Assembly: GCF_019104745.1 (NCBI RefSeq)
Contig: NZ_JAHRWL010000002.1
Coordinates: 124,001 to 188,000, forward strand
Direction: 5' to 3'
Origin: Thalassococcus arenae
GTDB lineage: Bacteria; Pseudomonadota; Alphaproteobacteria; Rhodobacterales; Rhodobacteraceae
Length of the DNA: 64,000 nucleotides
A program made the translations under genes and the position numbers. Positions 7,938-15,946 of this stretch are shown piece by piece. The notes under the pieces were generated by a model. That model saw only the letters and a list, made by a program, of their open reading frames with translations. It ran no database searches and was not told the DNA's origin. The number at the start of each line of letters is the position of its first letter. The first letter of the stretch is position 1.

Positions 7938-9741
7938 GGATGCCGAAATAGGCCGCGCGGTCCGAGGTCTGGTAGCCGGGGATGACCTCGTATTGCTCGT
8001 CGAACAGGTTCTCGACCCGCAAATAGGCCGTCGTGCCGTTGTTGAACGTGTAGTCGGCCTGCGCGTTCACGACCGTATGGTCCTTAACGTCCTGCGGCGT
8101 GAAACCGGTGGCGCCGAAGGTCGGTGCGAAATCGGCGCGGCGCTGGACATTGGCCGAAAGGCTCAGGGCGTCGGTCAGCCGGGCGTTGATGCCCAGGTCC
8201 AGCGCGTAGCGCGGCACGCGCTGCAGCGGATCGCCGTCGGCATCGCGCGCATCGGTGAAGGTGAAGGCGCCGAAGACGCTGATCCGGTCGGTCGCGACCC
8301 ACTCGCCCTCGATCTCGACGCCCTTCGACACCGAGGTGCCTTCGACCTGGTTGTAGGCAGTGGTGTAACCGATCAGGTCGTCGACTTCCGTGTAGAACAA
8401 GGTCGCCGACACGTATGAGCCGTTGCCATAGGTCTTTTCGATCCCGATATCGGCGCTGCGGCTGGTTTCCGGGTCGAGATCGGGGTTGGCGCCGAAGGGC
8501 CCGAACAATTCGTTCAGCGACGGCGCGCGGAACCCGTTGGCCAGGCTCGCGCGCAGCGTCAGGTCGGATTGCATCCGGTAGCTCAGCGCCGCGCGACCGC
8601 TGGTGAAACCGCCGAATTCCGAGTGGTCGTCATGGCGCAGCGACAGCGCGAGGTCCAGATCGGGCGTCGCCCGGTACTGGATTTCCGCAAAGACGCCGCG
8701 CGTGACGGTTTCGTCCTCGGTAAAGCTTTGGGCGGTCTCGCGGGTCCAGTCGGCACCATAGGACACCTGCAGGCTTTCGCTTGCCGTCCAGGTGCCGACA
8801 TAGCCAAACTTGTCGCGCTCACCCTCGAAGAGATCGAAGAAGGCCAGCGGAAACTCCCGCTTGGAGCGAAACCGCGACACGTCCAGCCGGTGCCGCACCG
8901 CGCCGGTCTCGGCGTCCAGATAGGCGCGCAGACCGGTCAGTTTCGCGGTTCCGGTGTTGTTGGCCGGATCGTAATCGAAATCGGAATTGAACGAGAAACC
9001 GGTCAGGCCGACCCGGATGTTTTCGGTCACGTCGTAATAGGTGTCAAAGCTCACCTGAGTTCCGGCGAAGGAATCGTCGTCCGATCCGTCGCTGAAGGCG
9101 CTGAAGCCGTCCGTTGTCGCGCGCGAGGCGCTGATCGCGAAACCGGCGCGTTCGCCGGCGATGCCGTAGTTCAAGGTGGCGCGGCGCGTGCCGTAGGACC
9201 CGACCTCGAGTTCGAGCAGCCCGGCGCGTTCGCCGGCCTCGGGTGCCTGCGCCGCCGTAAGACCGATAACGCCGGCCACCGCCTCGGATCCGTAAAGCGC
9301 CGATTGCGTTCCCTTCACCACCTCGGCGCGGGTGATCCCGGTGCCCAGGATGTTGCTCCAGTTGAAGCTGTTCTGCGTTCCCGACGGGTCAGAAATGTCG
9401 ATGCCGTTCAGCAGCACGGGAACGTAAACCTCGCTCAGCCCGCGAAGCCGGATATTGGTCGGGCTACCGTAGCTCAGACCGCCCGCGCCGCCGGAATTGG
9501 TGAAGGTGACGCCGGCGCGGCGCGAAAGGCTTTCGGACACCGATTGGGTGGCGTCGCGCGCCAGGTCGCCCGACGTCACGATGGCCACGTTGGCGCCGGT
9601 GTTTTTCAGCGGCGTTTCGTTGAGGTTTCCGAAGACGGTGATTTCTTCCAGCTGGATGATTTCCTCGGCCGCGATGCCCTGCGCGGATACGGGCAGGGAG
9701 GTCAGTGCCAGCACCGAAGCGGTGCTCAGAAAACGGGTCAT
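7924..9741 (-). CDS. btuB: TonB-dependent outer-membrane cobalamin receptor
   Basis: Outer-membrane gated barrel that imports vitamin B12 using TonB energy. It is 605 residues. It has a signal peptide (MTRFLSTASVLALTSLPVSA), a TonB-box-like segment (IIQLEEITVFGN, near 26-37), a plug domain with KNTGANVAIVTSGDLARD and IRLRGL, then a long beta-barrel region ending in Phe (YFGIRATF), the usual outer-membrane C-terminus. The length fits BtuB (about 600) better than siderophore receptors (about 700). ATG 9741 is preceded by GGAAAGG at 9749-9755 (minus strand). A frame to 9795 has no SD. Expression is under the cobalamin riboswitch in its leader. Confidence 0.93.
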   Translation of the reverse strand: MTRFLSTASVLALTSLPVSAQGIAAEEIIQLEEITVFGNLNETPLKNTGANVAIVTSGDLARDATQSVSESLSRRAGVTFTNSGGAGGLSYGSPTNIRLRGLSEVYVPVLLNGIDISDPSGTQNSFNWSNILGTGITRAEVVKGTQSALYGSEAVAGVIGLTAAQAPEAGERAGLLELEVGSYGTRRATLNYGIAGERAGFAISASRATTDGFSAFSDGSDDDSFAGTQVSFDTYYDVTENIRVGLTGFSFNSDFDYDPANNTGTAKLTGLRAYLDAETGAVRHRLDVSRFRSKREFPLAFFDLFEGERDKFGYVGTWTASESLQVSYGADWTRETAQSFTEDETVTRGVFAEIQYRATPDLDLALSLRHDDHSEFGGFTSGRAALSYRMQSDLTLRASLANGFRAPSLNELFGPFGANPDLDPETSRSADIGIEKTYGNGSYVSATLFYTEVDDLIGYTTAYNQVEGTSVSKGVEIEGEWVATDRISVFGAFTFTDARDADGDPLQRVPRYALDLGINARLTDALSLSANVQRRADFAPTFGATGFTPQDVKDHTVVNAQADYTFNNGTTAYLRVENLFDEQYEVIPGYQTSDRAAYFGIRATF

Positions 9742-9744
9742 GGG

Positions 9745-9761
9745 CGATCCTTTCCAGATCG
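9745..9761 (-). promoter_or_regulatory. btuB: Hairpin holding the btuB Shine-Dalgarno sequence
   Basis: On the minus strand CGATC (9761-9757) can pair with GATCG (9749-9745), leaving TGGAAAG in the loop. The btuB SD (GGAAAGG) is mostly within this loop and the stem ends four bases before the ATG. Together with the upstream dyad CTCCGC...GCGGAG (about 9816-9848), this is a plausible expression platform acting on translation. There is no run of U that would indicate intrinsic termination. Confidence 0.4.
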
Positions 9762-9885
9762 TTGGCGCCTTGCGGCACAAAGGTGTGGTGTTCATGGAAA
9801 GGCGCTTGGCCCTCCGCGAACGGTGATGGTGTCACCAAGGCGGAGAACCGCTCCCACTGGCGCACCCCGCGCCGGGGAAAGGTGA

Positions 9886-10058
9886 GCTCTTCGGCAGGTC
9901 TCCTGACTTGCGGGTCGTCGCGGTGCCGGGCCTTCCCGAGGCCGTACCTGGCCCCAGTGGCATATGCCGACGTCGCTCGCCGCTTACAGTTGCGGGGGCA
10001 GCCACGGATTTTCACCGCGTTCCCTATTATCCGGGAGGCAAGGCCCGGACCGAAGCTG
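9886..10058 (-). promoter_or_regulatory. Cobalamin (AdoCbl) riboswitch controlling the btu-exb-ton operon
   Basis: Read on the minus strand, the conserved 5' core GGGAA...GGTGAAAATCCGTGG...GCCCCCGCAACTGTAAGCGG runs 10024 to 9980. It is followed by GCCACTGGGG (9962-9952) and the B12 box CAAGTCAGGAGACCTGCCG (9910-9892). CTTCGG (10055-10050) can pair with CCGAAG (9894-9889) to close the aptamer as P1. These are the diagnostic blocks of the cobalamin riboswitch in the correct order and spacing. It lies about 145 bases before the btuB start and should repress the operon when cobalamin is sufficient. Confidence 0.95.
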
Positions 10059-10283
10059 GGTCAAGCGGTAGCGAAAGGGTGTTTGGCGCGCAAGGCTACA
10101 TTGCGACGCATGGATCGTATCGGGCGACAGGTGCGTTGTGGGAAAGCATGGGACACGGCGCCAGGCCGGCGCAACCAGACGAATCGAACCGGTTGATTCC
10201 GCCGTCCACGCGCTGATTACTGGGGTGTTTCGCCGGCGCTTTCGCCAAAAATGAACGCAGAGCCCGGTCCGGTGAAAGTTTTT

Positions 10284-10299
10284 TGGGAATTTATGGGAG
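10284..10299 (+). promoter_or_regulatory. Candidate MraZ operator (TGGGA repeats, 10-base period)
   Basis: TGGGAATTTATGGGAG contains two TGGGA units starting exactly ten bases apart (10284 and 10294). MraZ in E. coli binds direct TGGGN repeats separated by five bases upstream of mraZ, which is the same arrangement. Only two clear units are seen here. It is about 440 bases before mraZ, farther than usual, so the assignment is tentative. Confidence 0.4.
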
Positions 10300-10454
10300 G
10301 AAAGTTTCAAGCGAAATGAAACACCACATTTAGATGTGTTTCAAATTTTCGACACCAATTGTGGGGAAATCTTAACCCAATCCCACGCCAGATGTTGTTT
10401 TGAACACCTGTGTAGAACCATATTCAGTGCCTGTTTCCCGCAAAAAACTATTGA

Positions 10455-10479
10455 TCCCCATGAATTCCCATGTCATCCA
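10455..10479 (-). promoter_or_regulatory. Second candidate MraZ operator on the opposite strand
   Basis: On the minus strand the sequence reads TGGATGACATGGGAATTCA followed by TGGGGA. This gives one imperfect (TGGAT) and two good (TGGGA, TGGGG) units at nine- and ten-base spacing. It is nearer to mraZ (about 255 bases) and also matches the TGGGN-N5 rule. The inverted orientation relative to the first site is unusual. Confidence 0.4.
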
Positions 10480-10658
10480 TGTTCACACGATGCAGGCGGG
10501 ACGGAGCAACGATCTCCACTCACTCCCGAACCAAAAACAAAAAACAGGTTTCATACAGGCACCCGCCTTCATCGTGACAGTGAGATCCGGCGCGCGAGCG
10601 AGCAGACATCCCCCCAGGTGGCGCGCGCAGTCGGACAGGCCCGCAACGCGGGTGAAGG

Positions 10659-10694
10659 CGGCGGGTTGATCAGTGGCAGCAGATCAACCCGCCG
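10659..10694 (+). promoter_or_regulatory. Perfect 13-bp hairpin in the mraZ leader
   Basis: CGGCGGGTTGATC (10659-10671) and GATCAACCCGCCG (10682-10694) are exact reverse complements separated by the ten-base loop AGTGGCAGCA. It ends 39 bases before the mraZ start. It is followed by TATTTCGTTTTCGGGGG, which is not a clean U-tract, so an intrinsic terminator is possible but not obvious. As the arms are long, it could instead be a protein-binding dyad. Confidence 0.75.
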
Positions 10695-10733
10695 TATTTC
10701 GTTTTCGGGGGCAGGAAAGGGCCGGTCAGGACA

Positions 10734-11258
10734 GTGGGCCGCAGACTGAGGTTCAGGGGCGAGAGCCGCAACAAGGTGGATGGCAAGGGTCGGGTATCGA
10801 TCCCGGCCTCGTTCCGCCGTGTGCTCGAAGCCGGCGACCCGGACTGGACCGAAGGCCTGAACCCCAACCTGGTCATCGTTTACGGCGATCACCGCCGCAA
10901 ATACCTGGAATGTTATACCATACATGAGATGGAAGCGGTCGAGGACCGCATCAGCCAGCTGCCGCGCGGTTCGCAGCGCCGCCGATTGCTTGAACGGTTG
11001 TTCTCGACCCAATCGGTGACGACCAGCGTGGATGAGACCGGCCGCATCGTGCTGCCGGCCAAGCTGCGCGACAAGATAGGCATCACGACCGAAGCCTATT
11101 TCGCCTCGAACGTCGATACCTTCCAGATCTGGAGCCCCGAGGTCTACGAGGCCGAGGAACTCGCGCAGACCGAGGATTACCTCGACGAAATGCCCGAGGA
11201 CTTCGATCCGCTGCAATTGCTGGACGAGGATGCGCCGGACACCGGCGCAGAGACCTGA
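10734..11258 (+). CDS. mraZ: Transcriptional regulator MraZ
   Basis: First gene of the dcw cluster; a DNA-binding regulator that represses its own operon in several bacteria. It is 174 residues with two SpoVT/AbrB-like repeats: [18 protein letters not shown] near 14-31 and [20 protein letters not shown] near 97-116, each with the DxxGR motif. The acidic tail ([18 protein letters not shown]...) makes it longer than the E. coli protein (152). It begins with GTG 10734, preceded by GTCAGGACA; no ATG fits. The rsmH start follows its stop by one base. Confidence 0.95.
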   Translation: MGRRLRFRGESRNKVDGKGRVSIPASFRRVLEAGDPDWTEGLNPNLVIVYGDHRRKYLECYTIHEMEAVEDRISQLPRGSQRRRLLERLFSTQSVTTSVDETGRIVLPAKLRDKIGITTEAYFASNVDTFQIWSPEVYEAEELAQTEDYLDEMPEDFDPLQLLDEDAPDTGAET

Positions 11259-11259
11259 C

Positions 11260-12267
11260 ATGGCCGCAGCGGAGCAACGCGCCGGCTCTGCCCCTCATAT
11301 CCCGGTTCTGCTAGGGCCGCTTCTGACGGCCGTGGCGCCGGTCGCCGGCACGTGGATCGACGGCACACTGGGGGCGGGGGGATACACGCGCGGTCTTCTG
11401 GACGCGGGCGCGGACCACGTCATCGGCATCGACCGCGATCCGCTGGCCCATGACATGGCGCTGGACTGGATCGCGCCCTATGCCGGCCGGATCACCCTGA
11501 TCGAAGGCAACTTCGCCGAAATGGACCGGGTTGCCGATACCGTGGATGGCGTCGTGCTGGACCTCGGCGTGTCGTCGATGCAGCTCGATCTGCCCGAGCG
11601 CGGCTTTTCCTTTCTGCGCGAAGGGCCGCTGGACATGCGGATGGGGCAGGCCGGGCCGTCGGCGGCGGATCTTGTCAACACGCTGGGCCAGGCGGCCCTG
11701 GCCGATCTTCTGTATCTCTACGGCGAAGAGCGCCAAAGCCGCCGCATCGCCAAGGCCATCGTCGCCGCGCGTGGTGTGGCGCCGATCGAGACAACCGCAC
11801 AACTGTCTGAAATCGTGGAAAAATGCCTGCCTCGCGCCAAGCCGGGCCAGGCCCATCCGGCGACCCGCAGCTTTCAGGCGCTGCGGATCGCGGTCAACGA
11901 CGAATACGGGGCGCTCTGGCAGGGGTTGCTGGCGGCCGAACGGGTGCTCAGGCCCGGCGGCTGGCTGGCGGTCGTGACCTTCCACTCGATCGAGGACCGG
12001 ATGGTCAAGCGCTTCCTTCAGGCGCACGGACTGCGCAAGACCCATGTCAACCGCTATGCCGAGGCCCGGGAAACCGCCCCCGATGCCGCTTTCGAGATAA
12101 TCACCCGCAAGGCGGTGACCGCCGATCCCGCGGAACTGGCGGCCAATCCCCGCGCGCGCTCGGCCAAGCTGCGCGTTGCGCGCCGCACCACCGCGCCGGC
12201 CTCGGATATCGAGGCCGGCGCGCTCGACATGCCGGACTGGTCCGGCCAACAAGCCCGAAAGGACTGA
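11260..12267 (+). CDS. rsmH: 16S rRNA (cytosine(1402)-N4)-methyltransferase
   Basis: Methylates N4 of C1402 in the 16S rRNA decoding centre using S-adenosylmethionine (SAM). It is 335 residues. SAM-binding motif I is [14 protein letters not shown] (34-47). Further family landmarks are [39 protein letters not shown] and [18 protein letters not shown] 11260 is one base after the mraZ stop and gives the expected MAAAEQRAG...HIPVLL opening; the frame open from 11230 lies within mraZ. Translation is probably coupled to mraZ. Confidence 0.96.
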   Translation: MAAAEQRAGSAPHIPVLLGPLLTAVAPVAGTWIDGTLGAGGYTRGLLDAGADHVIGIDRDPLAHDMALDWIAPYAGRITLIEGNFAEMDRVADTVDGVVLDLGVSSMQLDLPERGFSFLREGPLDMRMGQAGPSAADLVNTLGQAALADLLYLYGEERQSRRIAKAIVAARGVAPIETTAQLSEIVEKCLPRAKPGQAHPATRSFQALRIAVNDEYGALWQGLLAAERVLRPGGWLAVVTFHSIEDRMVKRFLQAHGLRKTHVNRYAEARETAPDAAFEIITRKAVTADPAELAANPRARSAKLRVARRTTAPASDIEAGALDMPDWSGQQARKD

Positions 12268-12271
12268 GCCG

Positions 12272-12616
12272 ATGCGAACCCTGTTGTTTCTCGCCGTCGC
12301 CCTTGTCGTCATCGCCTCCGGCTACTGGGCCTATTTCGAGAACTACCGCACGCAGGCGGCGTTGGACCGGGTCGACCGGCTGCATGCCGAGATCGGCTCG
12401 GCGCGGGCGCGGCTGGCGGTTCTGCGCGCCGAATGGGCCTATCTCAACCGGCCCGACCGGCTGCGCGACCTTGCGGACATGAATTTCGACAGGCTGGGAC
12501 TCCTGCCGCTGCGCCCCGACCAGTTCGGTCGCGTCGACCAGGTGGCCTATCCGCTGCCGCCGGAGCTGGAGATCTCCGAACCCATCGATGTCACCAGTGC
12601 AGGAGCCGGCCAATGA
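12272..12616 (+). CDS. ftsL: Cell division protein FtsL
   Basis: Small bitopic divisome protein that activates the FtsW-FtsI septal synthase with FtsB and FtsQ. It is 114 residues with an N-terminal membrane helix (about 3-22, [19 protein letters not shown]), then a helical, coiled-coil-like stretch ([32 protein letters not shown]). The motif [20 protein letters not shown], typical of alphaproteobacterial FtsL, follows. Identification rests on the position between rsmH and ftsI as much as on sequence. ATG 12272 follows the rsmH stop by four bases; the stop overlaps ftsI by four bases (ATGA). Confidence 0.9.
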   Translation: MRTLLFLAVALVVIASGYWAYFENYRTQAALDRVDRLHAEIGSARARLAVLRAEWAYLNRPDRLRDLADMNFDRLGLLPLRPDQFGRVDQVAYPLPPELEISEPIDVTSAGAGQ

Positions 12617-14400
12617 TCCGCACGCCGCTGCGCCCGCTGGCGCGCATCCTCGATGCCCGCCAGAAGGGTGAAAACCCCGACGCCATCGAACGCGAGAACC
12701 TGCGCCTGCGCCATGAACAGATGCGCGACAAGGCGCGGACGCGGGCCGAAGGCCGCCTGCTGGTGCTCGGCGTGGTGTTCCTGTGTGCCTTCATGCTGAT
12801 CGGGGCGCGGATGGGCCTGCTGGCCGCCTCGCAGCCGGTCGAGCCGCGCGCCCAGGCCACCGGCGCCTCGATCGTCGCCAGCCGCGCCGACATCGTCGAC
12901 CGCAAGGGCCGGATCCTGGCCACCAACATGGAGACCCACAGTCTTTACGCCCATCCCCACCAGATGATCGAGCCGAAGCGCGCGGCCCGCGAACTGGCGC
13001 GCATCTTCCCGGATCTGAACGAGGAACGGCTGATCAAGGACTTCACCGGCGAACGGAAATTCCTTTGGGTGCGCAAGAAGCTGAGCCCCGAGCAATTGCA
13101 GGCGGTGCACGATATCGGCGAACCGGGCCTGCTGTTCGGGCCGCGCGAAATGCGGCTGTATCCCAACGGGTCCATCGCCGCGCATGTGCTGGGCGGGGCC
13201 GGTTTCGGCCGCGAAGGCGTGGATGCGGCCGAGGTCGTCGGCCGGGCCGGGGTCGAACAGTTCTTCGACGAGGAACTGCGCGATCCCGCCCGCAACGGCG
13301 CGCCTCTGGAATTGTCGCTGGACCTGGGCGTGCAGGCGGCGTCCGAACGGGTGCTTCTGGCGGGCATGCGGCTGCTCAACGCCAAGGGCGCGGCCAGCGT
13401 GTTGATGGATGTGCGCACAGGCGAGGTGATCTCGATCGTGTCGCTGCCCGATTTCGACCCCAACGATCGTCCCGCGCCGCCGGTGCAGGGCAACCCGTCC
13501 GACAGCCCGCTGTTCAACCGGGCGGTGCAGGGGGTCTACGAGCTTGGCTCGACGTTCAAGATCTTCGCGGCGGCGCAGGCGCTGGAACTGGGGCTGGCGG
13601 CGCCCAACACGATGATCAACACCTCGCTGCCGCTCAAGATCGGCGGCCACACGATCGGCGAGTTCAATCGCAAGGATTACGGCACGATCTCGGTCGAGGA
13701 GATCATCGTCAAGAGCTCGAACCGCGGCACCGGGCGGCTGGCGCTGAACATCGGCGCCGAGCGCCAGCAGGCTTTCCTCAAGTCTTTGGGCTTCTTCGAT
13801 CCGACGCCGTTCGAGATCACCGAAGCGAAGGGCGGCAAGCCGCTGTTGCCGTCGCGCTGGACCGATCTGTCGACGGTCACGATTTCCTATGGTCACGGGC
13901 TGTCGGCGACGCCGCTTCACCTGGCCGCCGGCTATGCCGCCATCGCCAATGGCGGCCATGTGGTCAAGCCGACGCTGCTCAAGCAATCGGCGCCGCAGAC
14001 CGGCCCGCGCGTGATGCGCCCCGAAGTGGCCCGGGCGGCGCGGGTGATGCTGCGCAAGGTAGTGACAGAAGGCACGGCCAGCTTTGGCGAGGTGCCGGGC
14101 TATTTCGTCGGCGGCAAGACCGGCACGGCGGACAAGCCCAAGGAACGCGGCGGCGGTTACCACAAGGACAAGGTGATCGCCACTTTCGCCGCGATGTTTC
14201 CGGCGCATGATCCCAAATACGTGCTGGTCGTCGCTCTGGACGAACCGGTCGAGACATCGGGCGACACGCCGCGTCGCACGGCCGGATGGACGGCGGTTCC
14301 GGTGGCGGCCCAGATGATCGAACGCGTCGCCCCGCTTCTGGGCTTGCGCCCCGAGCGCGAACCGGGGCAAGTGTCCGGTGTGACGCTGATCTCGCAATGA
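12613..14400 (+). CDS. ftsI: Penicillin-binding protein 3, septal peptidoglycan transpeptidase
   Basis: Class B PBP that crosslinks septal peptidoglycan in partnership with FtsW. It is 595 residues. A cytoplasmic tail and one membrane helix (about 47-68) are followed by a pedestal domain and the transpeptidase domain. Active-site motifs are STFK with the nucleophile Ser313, SSN (near residue 372) and KTGTA (near 503). [15 protein letters not shown] near 96 is the usual class B N-terminal motif. The start overlaps ftsL by four bases. A short repeat (S family) separates it from murE. Confidence 0.97.
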   Translation: MIRTPLRPLARILDARQKGENPDAIERENLRLRHEQMRDKARTRAEGRLLVLGVVFLCAFMLIGARMGLLAASQPVEPRAQATGASIVASRADIVDRKGRILATNMETHSLYAHPHQMIEPKRAARELARIFPDLNEERLIKDFTGERKFLWVRKKLSPEQLQAVHDIGEPGLLFGPREMRLYPNGSIAAHVLGGAGFGREGVDAAEVVGRAGVEQFFDEELRDPARNGAPLELSLDLGVQAASERVLLAGMRLLNAKGAASVLMDVRTGEVISIVSLPDFDPNDRPAPPVQGNPSDSPLFNRAVQGVYELGSTFKIFAAAQALELGLAAPNTMINTSLPLKIGGHTIGEFNRKDYGTISVEEIIVKSSNRGTGRLALNIGAERQQAFLKSLGFFDPTPFEITEAKGGKPLLPSRWTDLSTVTISYGHGLSATPLHLAAGYAAIANGGHVVKPTLLKQSAPQTGPRVMRPEVARAARVMLRKVVTEGTASFGEVPGYFVGGKTGTADKPKERGGGYHKDKVIATFAAMFPAHDPKYVLVVALDEPVETSGDTPRRTAGWTAVPVAAQMIERVAPLLGLRPEREPGQVSGVTLISQ

Positions 14401-14427
14401 TGCGCCTGGATGCGGGCCGTGGGACCG

Positions 14428-14459
14428 GTGCGTATTTGGAAAAGAGAAGAAGCAGGGGG
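14428..14459 (+). repeat. S-family short interspersed repeat, copy 1
   Basis: GCGTATTTGGAAAAGAGAAG followed by AAGCAGGGG, matching copies at 58416 and 61971. It fills most of the 58-base gap between ftsI and murE. Its purine-rich end (AGAAGAAGCAGGGGG) is the only SD available to murE. Confidence 0.85.
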
Positions 14460-15946
14460 TGCGCGTGACAGGGCAGGTGAAAAGCCTGGCTGAACTGGGA
14501 CTGACTGCACGCGGTGGCACCGAAGCGCGGATCACCGGGCTGGCGGTGGACAGCCGCGAGGTAAGGCCGGGTTTCCTGTTCGCGGCCTTGCCCGGCACCC
14601 GGGTGCATGGCGGGGAGTTCATCCAATATGCCCTGCGCATGGGGGCTGCGGCGGTCCTGACCGATGCCGAGGGCGCGCGCATCGCCGCCGAGGAGCTGGC
14701 CGCCGGCGATGCCGCGCTGGTCATCGCTGCCGACCCCCGGCAAACGCTGGCATACACCGCGGCCTTGTGGTTCGGCGCGCAGCCCGAAACGGTGGTCGCG
14801 GTCACCGGGACCAACGGCAAGACATCCGTGGCCACCTTCACCCGGCAGATCTGGCAGGAACTGGGGCAGCGCGCGGTCAATATCGGCACGACCGGGGTCG
14901 AGGGCGACTGGCAGGCGCCGCTGGCCCACACCACGCCCGAACCGATCACCCTGCACCGGATGCTGGCCGGCGCCGCGGCCTCGGGCGTCGATCATGCCGC
15001 GATGGAGGCGTCGAGCCACGGTCTTGAGCAGCGCCGGCTGGACGGGGTGCAGCTGAAGGCGGCGGGGTTCACGAATTTCAGCCAGGACCACCTGGACTAC
15101 CACGCCACGTTCGACGACTACTTCGCCGCCAAGGCCGGGCTGTTCGCTCGGGTGCTGCCCGAGGACGGCACCGCCGTCATCAATATCGACGATCCCCGCG
15201 GCGTGGACATGCTGGCCATCGCCAAGGCCCGCGGCCAGGATATCATCACCGTCGGGCGCGATGCCGCCGATCTGTGCCTCGAAGCGCAGCGGTTCGACGC
15301 CACCGGGCAGGAGTTGCGAATCCGCTGGAAAGGCGCGGTGCGGCAGGAACGGCTGACCCTGATCGGCGGATTCCAGGCCGAGAACGTGTTGCTGGCCGCG
15401 GGGCTGGTCATCGCCTGCGGCGCCGATCCGGACGATGTCTTCGACATGCTGCCGCTGCTGGGCACGGTGCGCGGGCGGATGCAACTGGCCGCGACGCGCG
15501 ACAACGGTGCGGCGGTCTTTGTCGATTACGCCCATACGCCCGATGCCGTGGCCACCGCGATCCAGGCGCTGCGGCCGCACGTGATGGGCCGGCTGGTGGC
15601 CATCGTCGGCGCCGGCGGCGACCGGGATGCCGGCAAGCGGCCGCTGATGGGGCAGGCCGCGGCCGAACACGCCGATCTGGTGATCGTGACAGACGACAAC
15701 CCGCGCTCCGAAGACCCCGCCGCGATCCGCGCCGCGGTGATGGCCGGTGCGCCCGAGGCCACCGAGGTGGGCGACCGGGCCGAGGCGATCCTGCGCGGCG
15801 TCGATGCGCTTGGCCCGGGCGACGCGCTGCTGATCTGCGGCAAGGGGCATGAAAGCGGGCAGATCGTGGGCGACACGGTCTTTCCCTTCGACGATGCGGA
15901 ACAGGCCAGCGTCGCCGTTGCGGCGCTGGACGGGAGGGGCCTGTGA
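14459..15946 (+). CDS. murE: UDP-MurNAc-L-Ala-D-Glu:meso-diaminopimelate ligase
   Basis: Adds meso-diaminopimelate to the peptidoglycan precursor, consuming ATP in the cytoplasm. It is 495 residues. The ATP-binding motif TGTNGKT is at 116-122; a TTPEP segment and MEASSHGL follow. The DNPR motif (VTDDNPRSEDP, near 415) is diagnostic for meso-diaminopimelate rather than lysine. Start is GTG 14459, with GTG 14465 as an alternative; both depend on the SD in the preceding S repeat. The stop overlaps murF by four bases (GTGA). Confidence 0.96.
   Translation: MRVTGQVKSLAELGLTARGGTEARITGLAVDSREVRPGFLFAALPGTRVHGGEFIQYALRMGAAAVLTDAEGARIAAEELAAGDAALVIAADPRQTLAYTAALWFGAQPETVVAVTGTNGKTSVATFTRQIWQELGQRAVNIGTTGVEGDWQAPLAHTTPEPITLHRMLAGAAASGVDHAAMEASSHGLEQRRLDGVQLKAAGFTNFSQDHLDYHATFDDYFAAKAGLFARVLPEDGTAVINIDDPRGVDMLAIAKARGQDIITVGRDAADLCLEAQRFDATGQELRIRWKGAVRQERLTLIGGFQAENVLLAAGLVIACGADPDDVFDMLPLLGTVRGRMQLAATRDNGAAVFVDYAHTPDAVATAIQALRPHVMGRLVAIVGAGGDRDAGKRPLMGQAAAEHADLVIVTDDNPRSEDPAAIRAAVMAGAPEATEVGDRAEAILRGVDALGPGDALLICGKGHESGQIVGDTVFPFDDAEQASVAVAALDGRGL

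Larger units (their letters stand above)
10059..10733. other. Divergent intergenic region: btu operon promoter side and dcw leader
   Basis: About 675 bases between the riboswitch and mraZ. The left third should contain the promoter for the minus-strand btu operon, but I see no convincing -35/-10 pair. The middle (about 10240-10560) is AT-rich compared with the surroundings, as expected for promoter DNA driving the plus-strand dcw cluster, and holds the TGGG-type repeats listed separately. The right part is a GC-rich leader with a 13-bp hairpin. No gene is supported: the small frames here have no SD and unnatural composition. Confidence 0.6.

Noticed and set aside
10180-10200. GGTTCGATTCG on the minus strand resembling a tRNA T-loop
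   Set aside because: The flanking bases do not form a T-stem and no acceptor or anticodon arm is present.
10400-10669. Plus-strand 89-codon frame in the dcw leader
   Set aside because: No SD, composition unlike neighbours, and it overlaps the hairpin and putative regulatory repeats.
10240-10730. RNase P RNA, which can occur as a conserved RNA gene in intergenic regions like this one
   Set aside because: The universal GAGGAAAGTCC and ACAGAA blocks are absent; GGAGGAAAGTTT at 10297 is only a partial resemblance.
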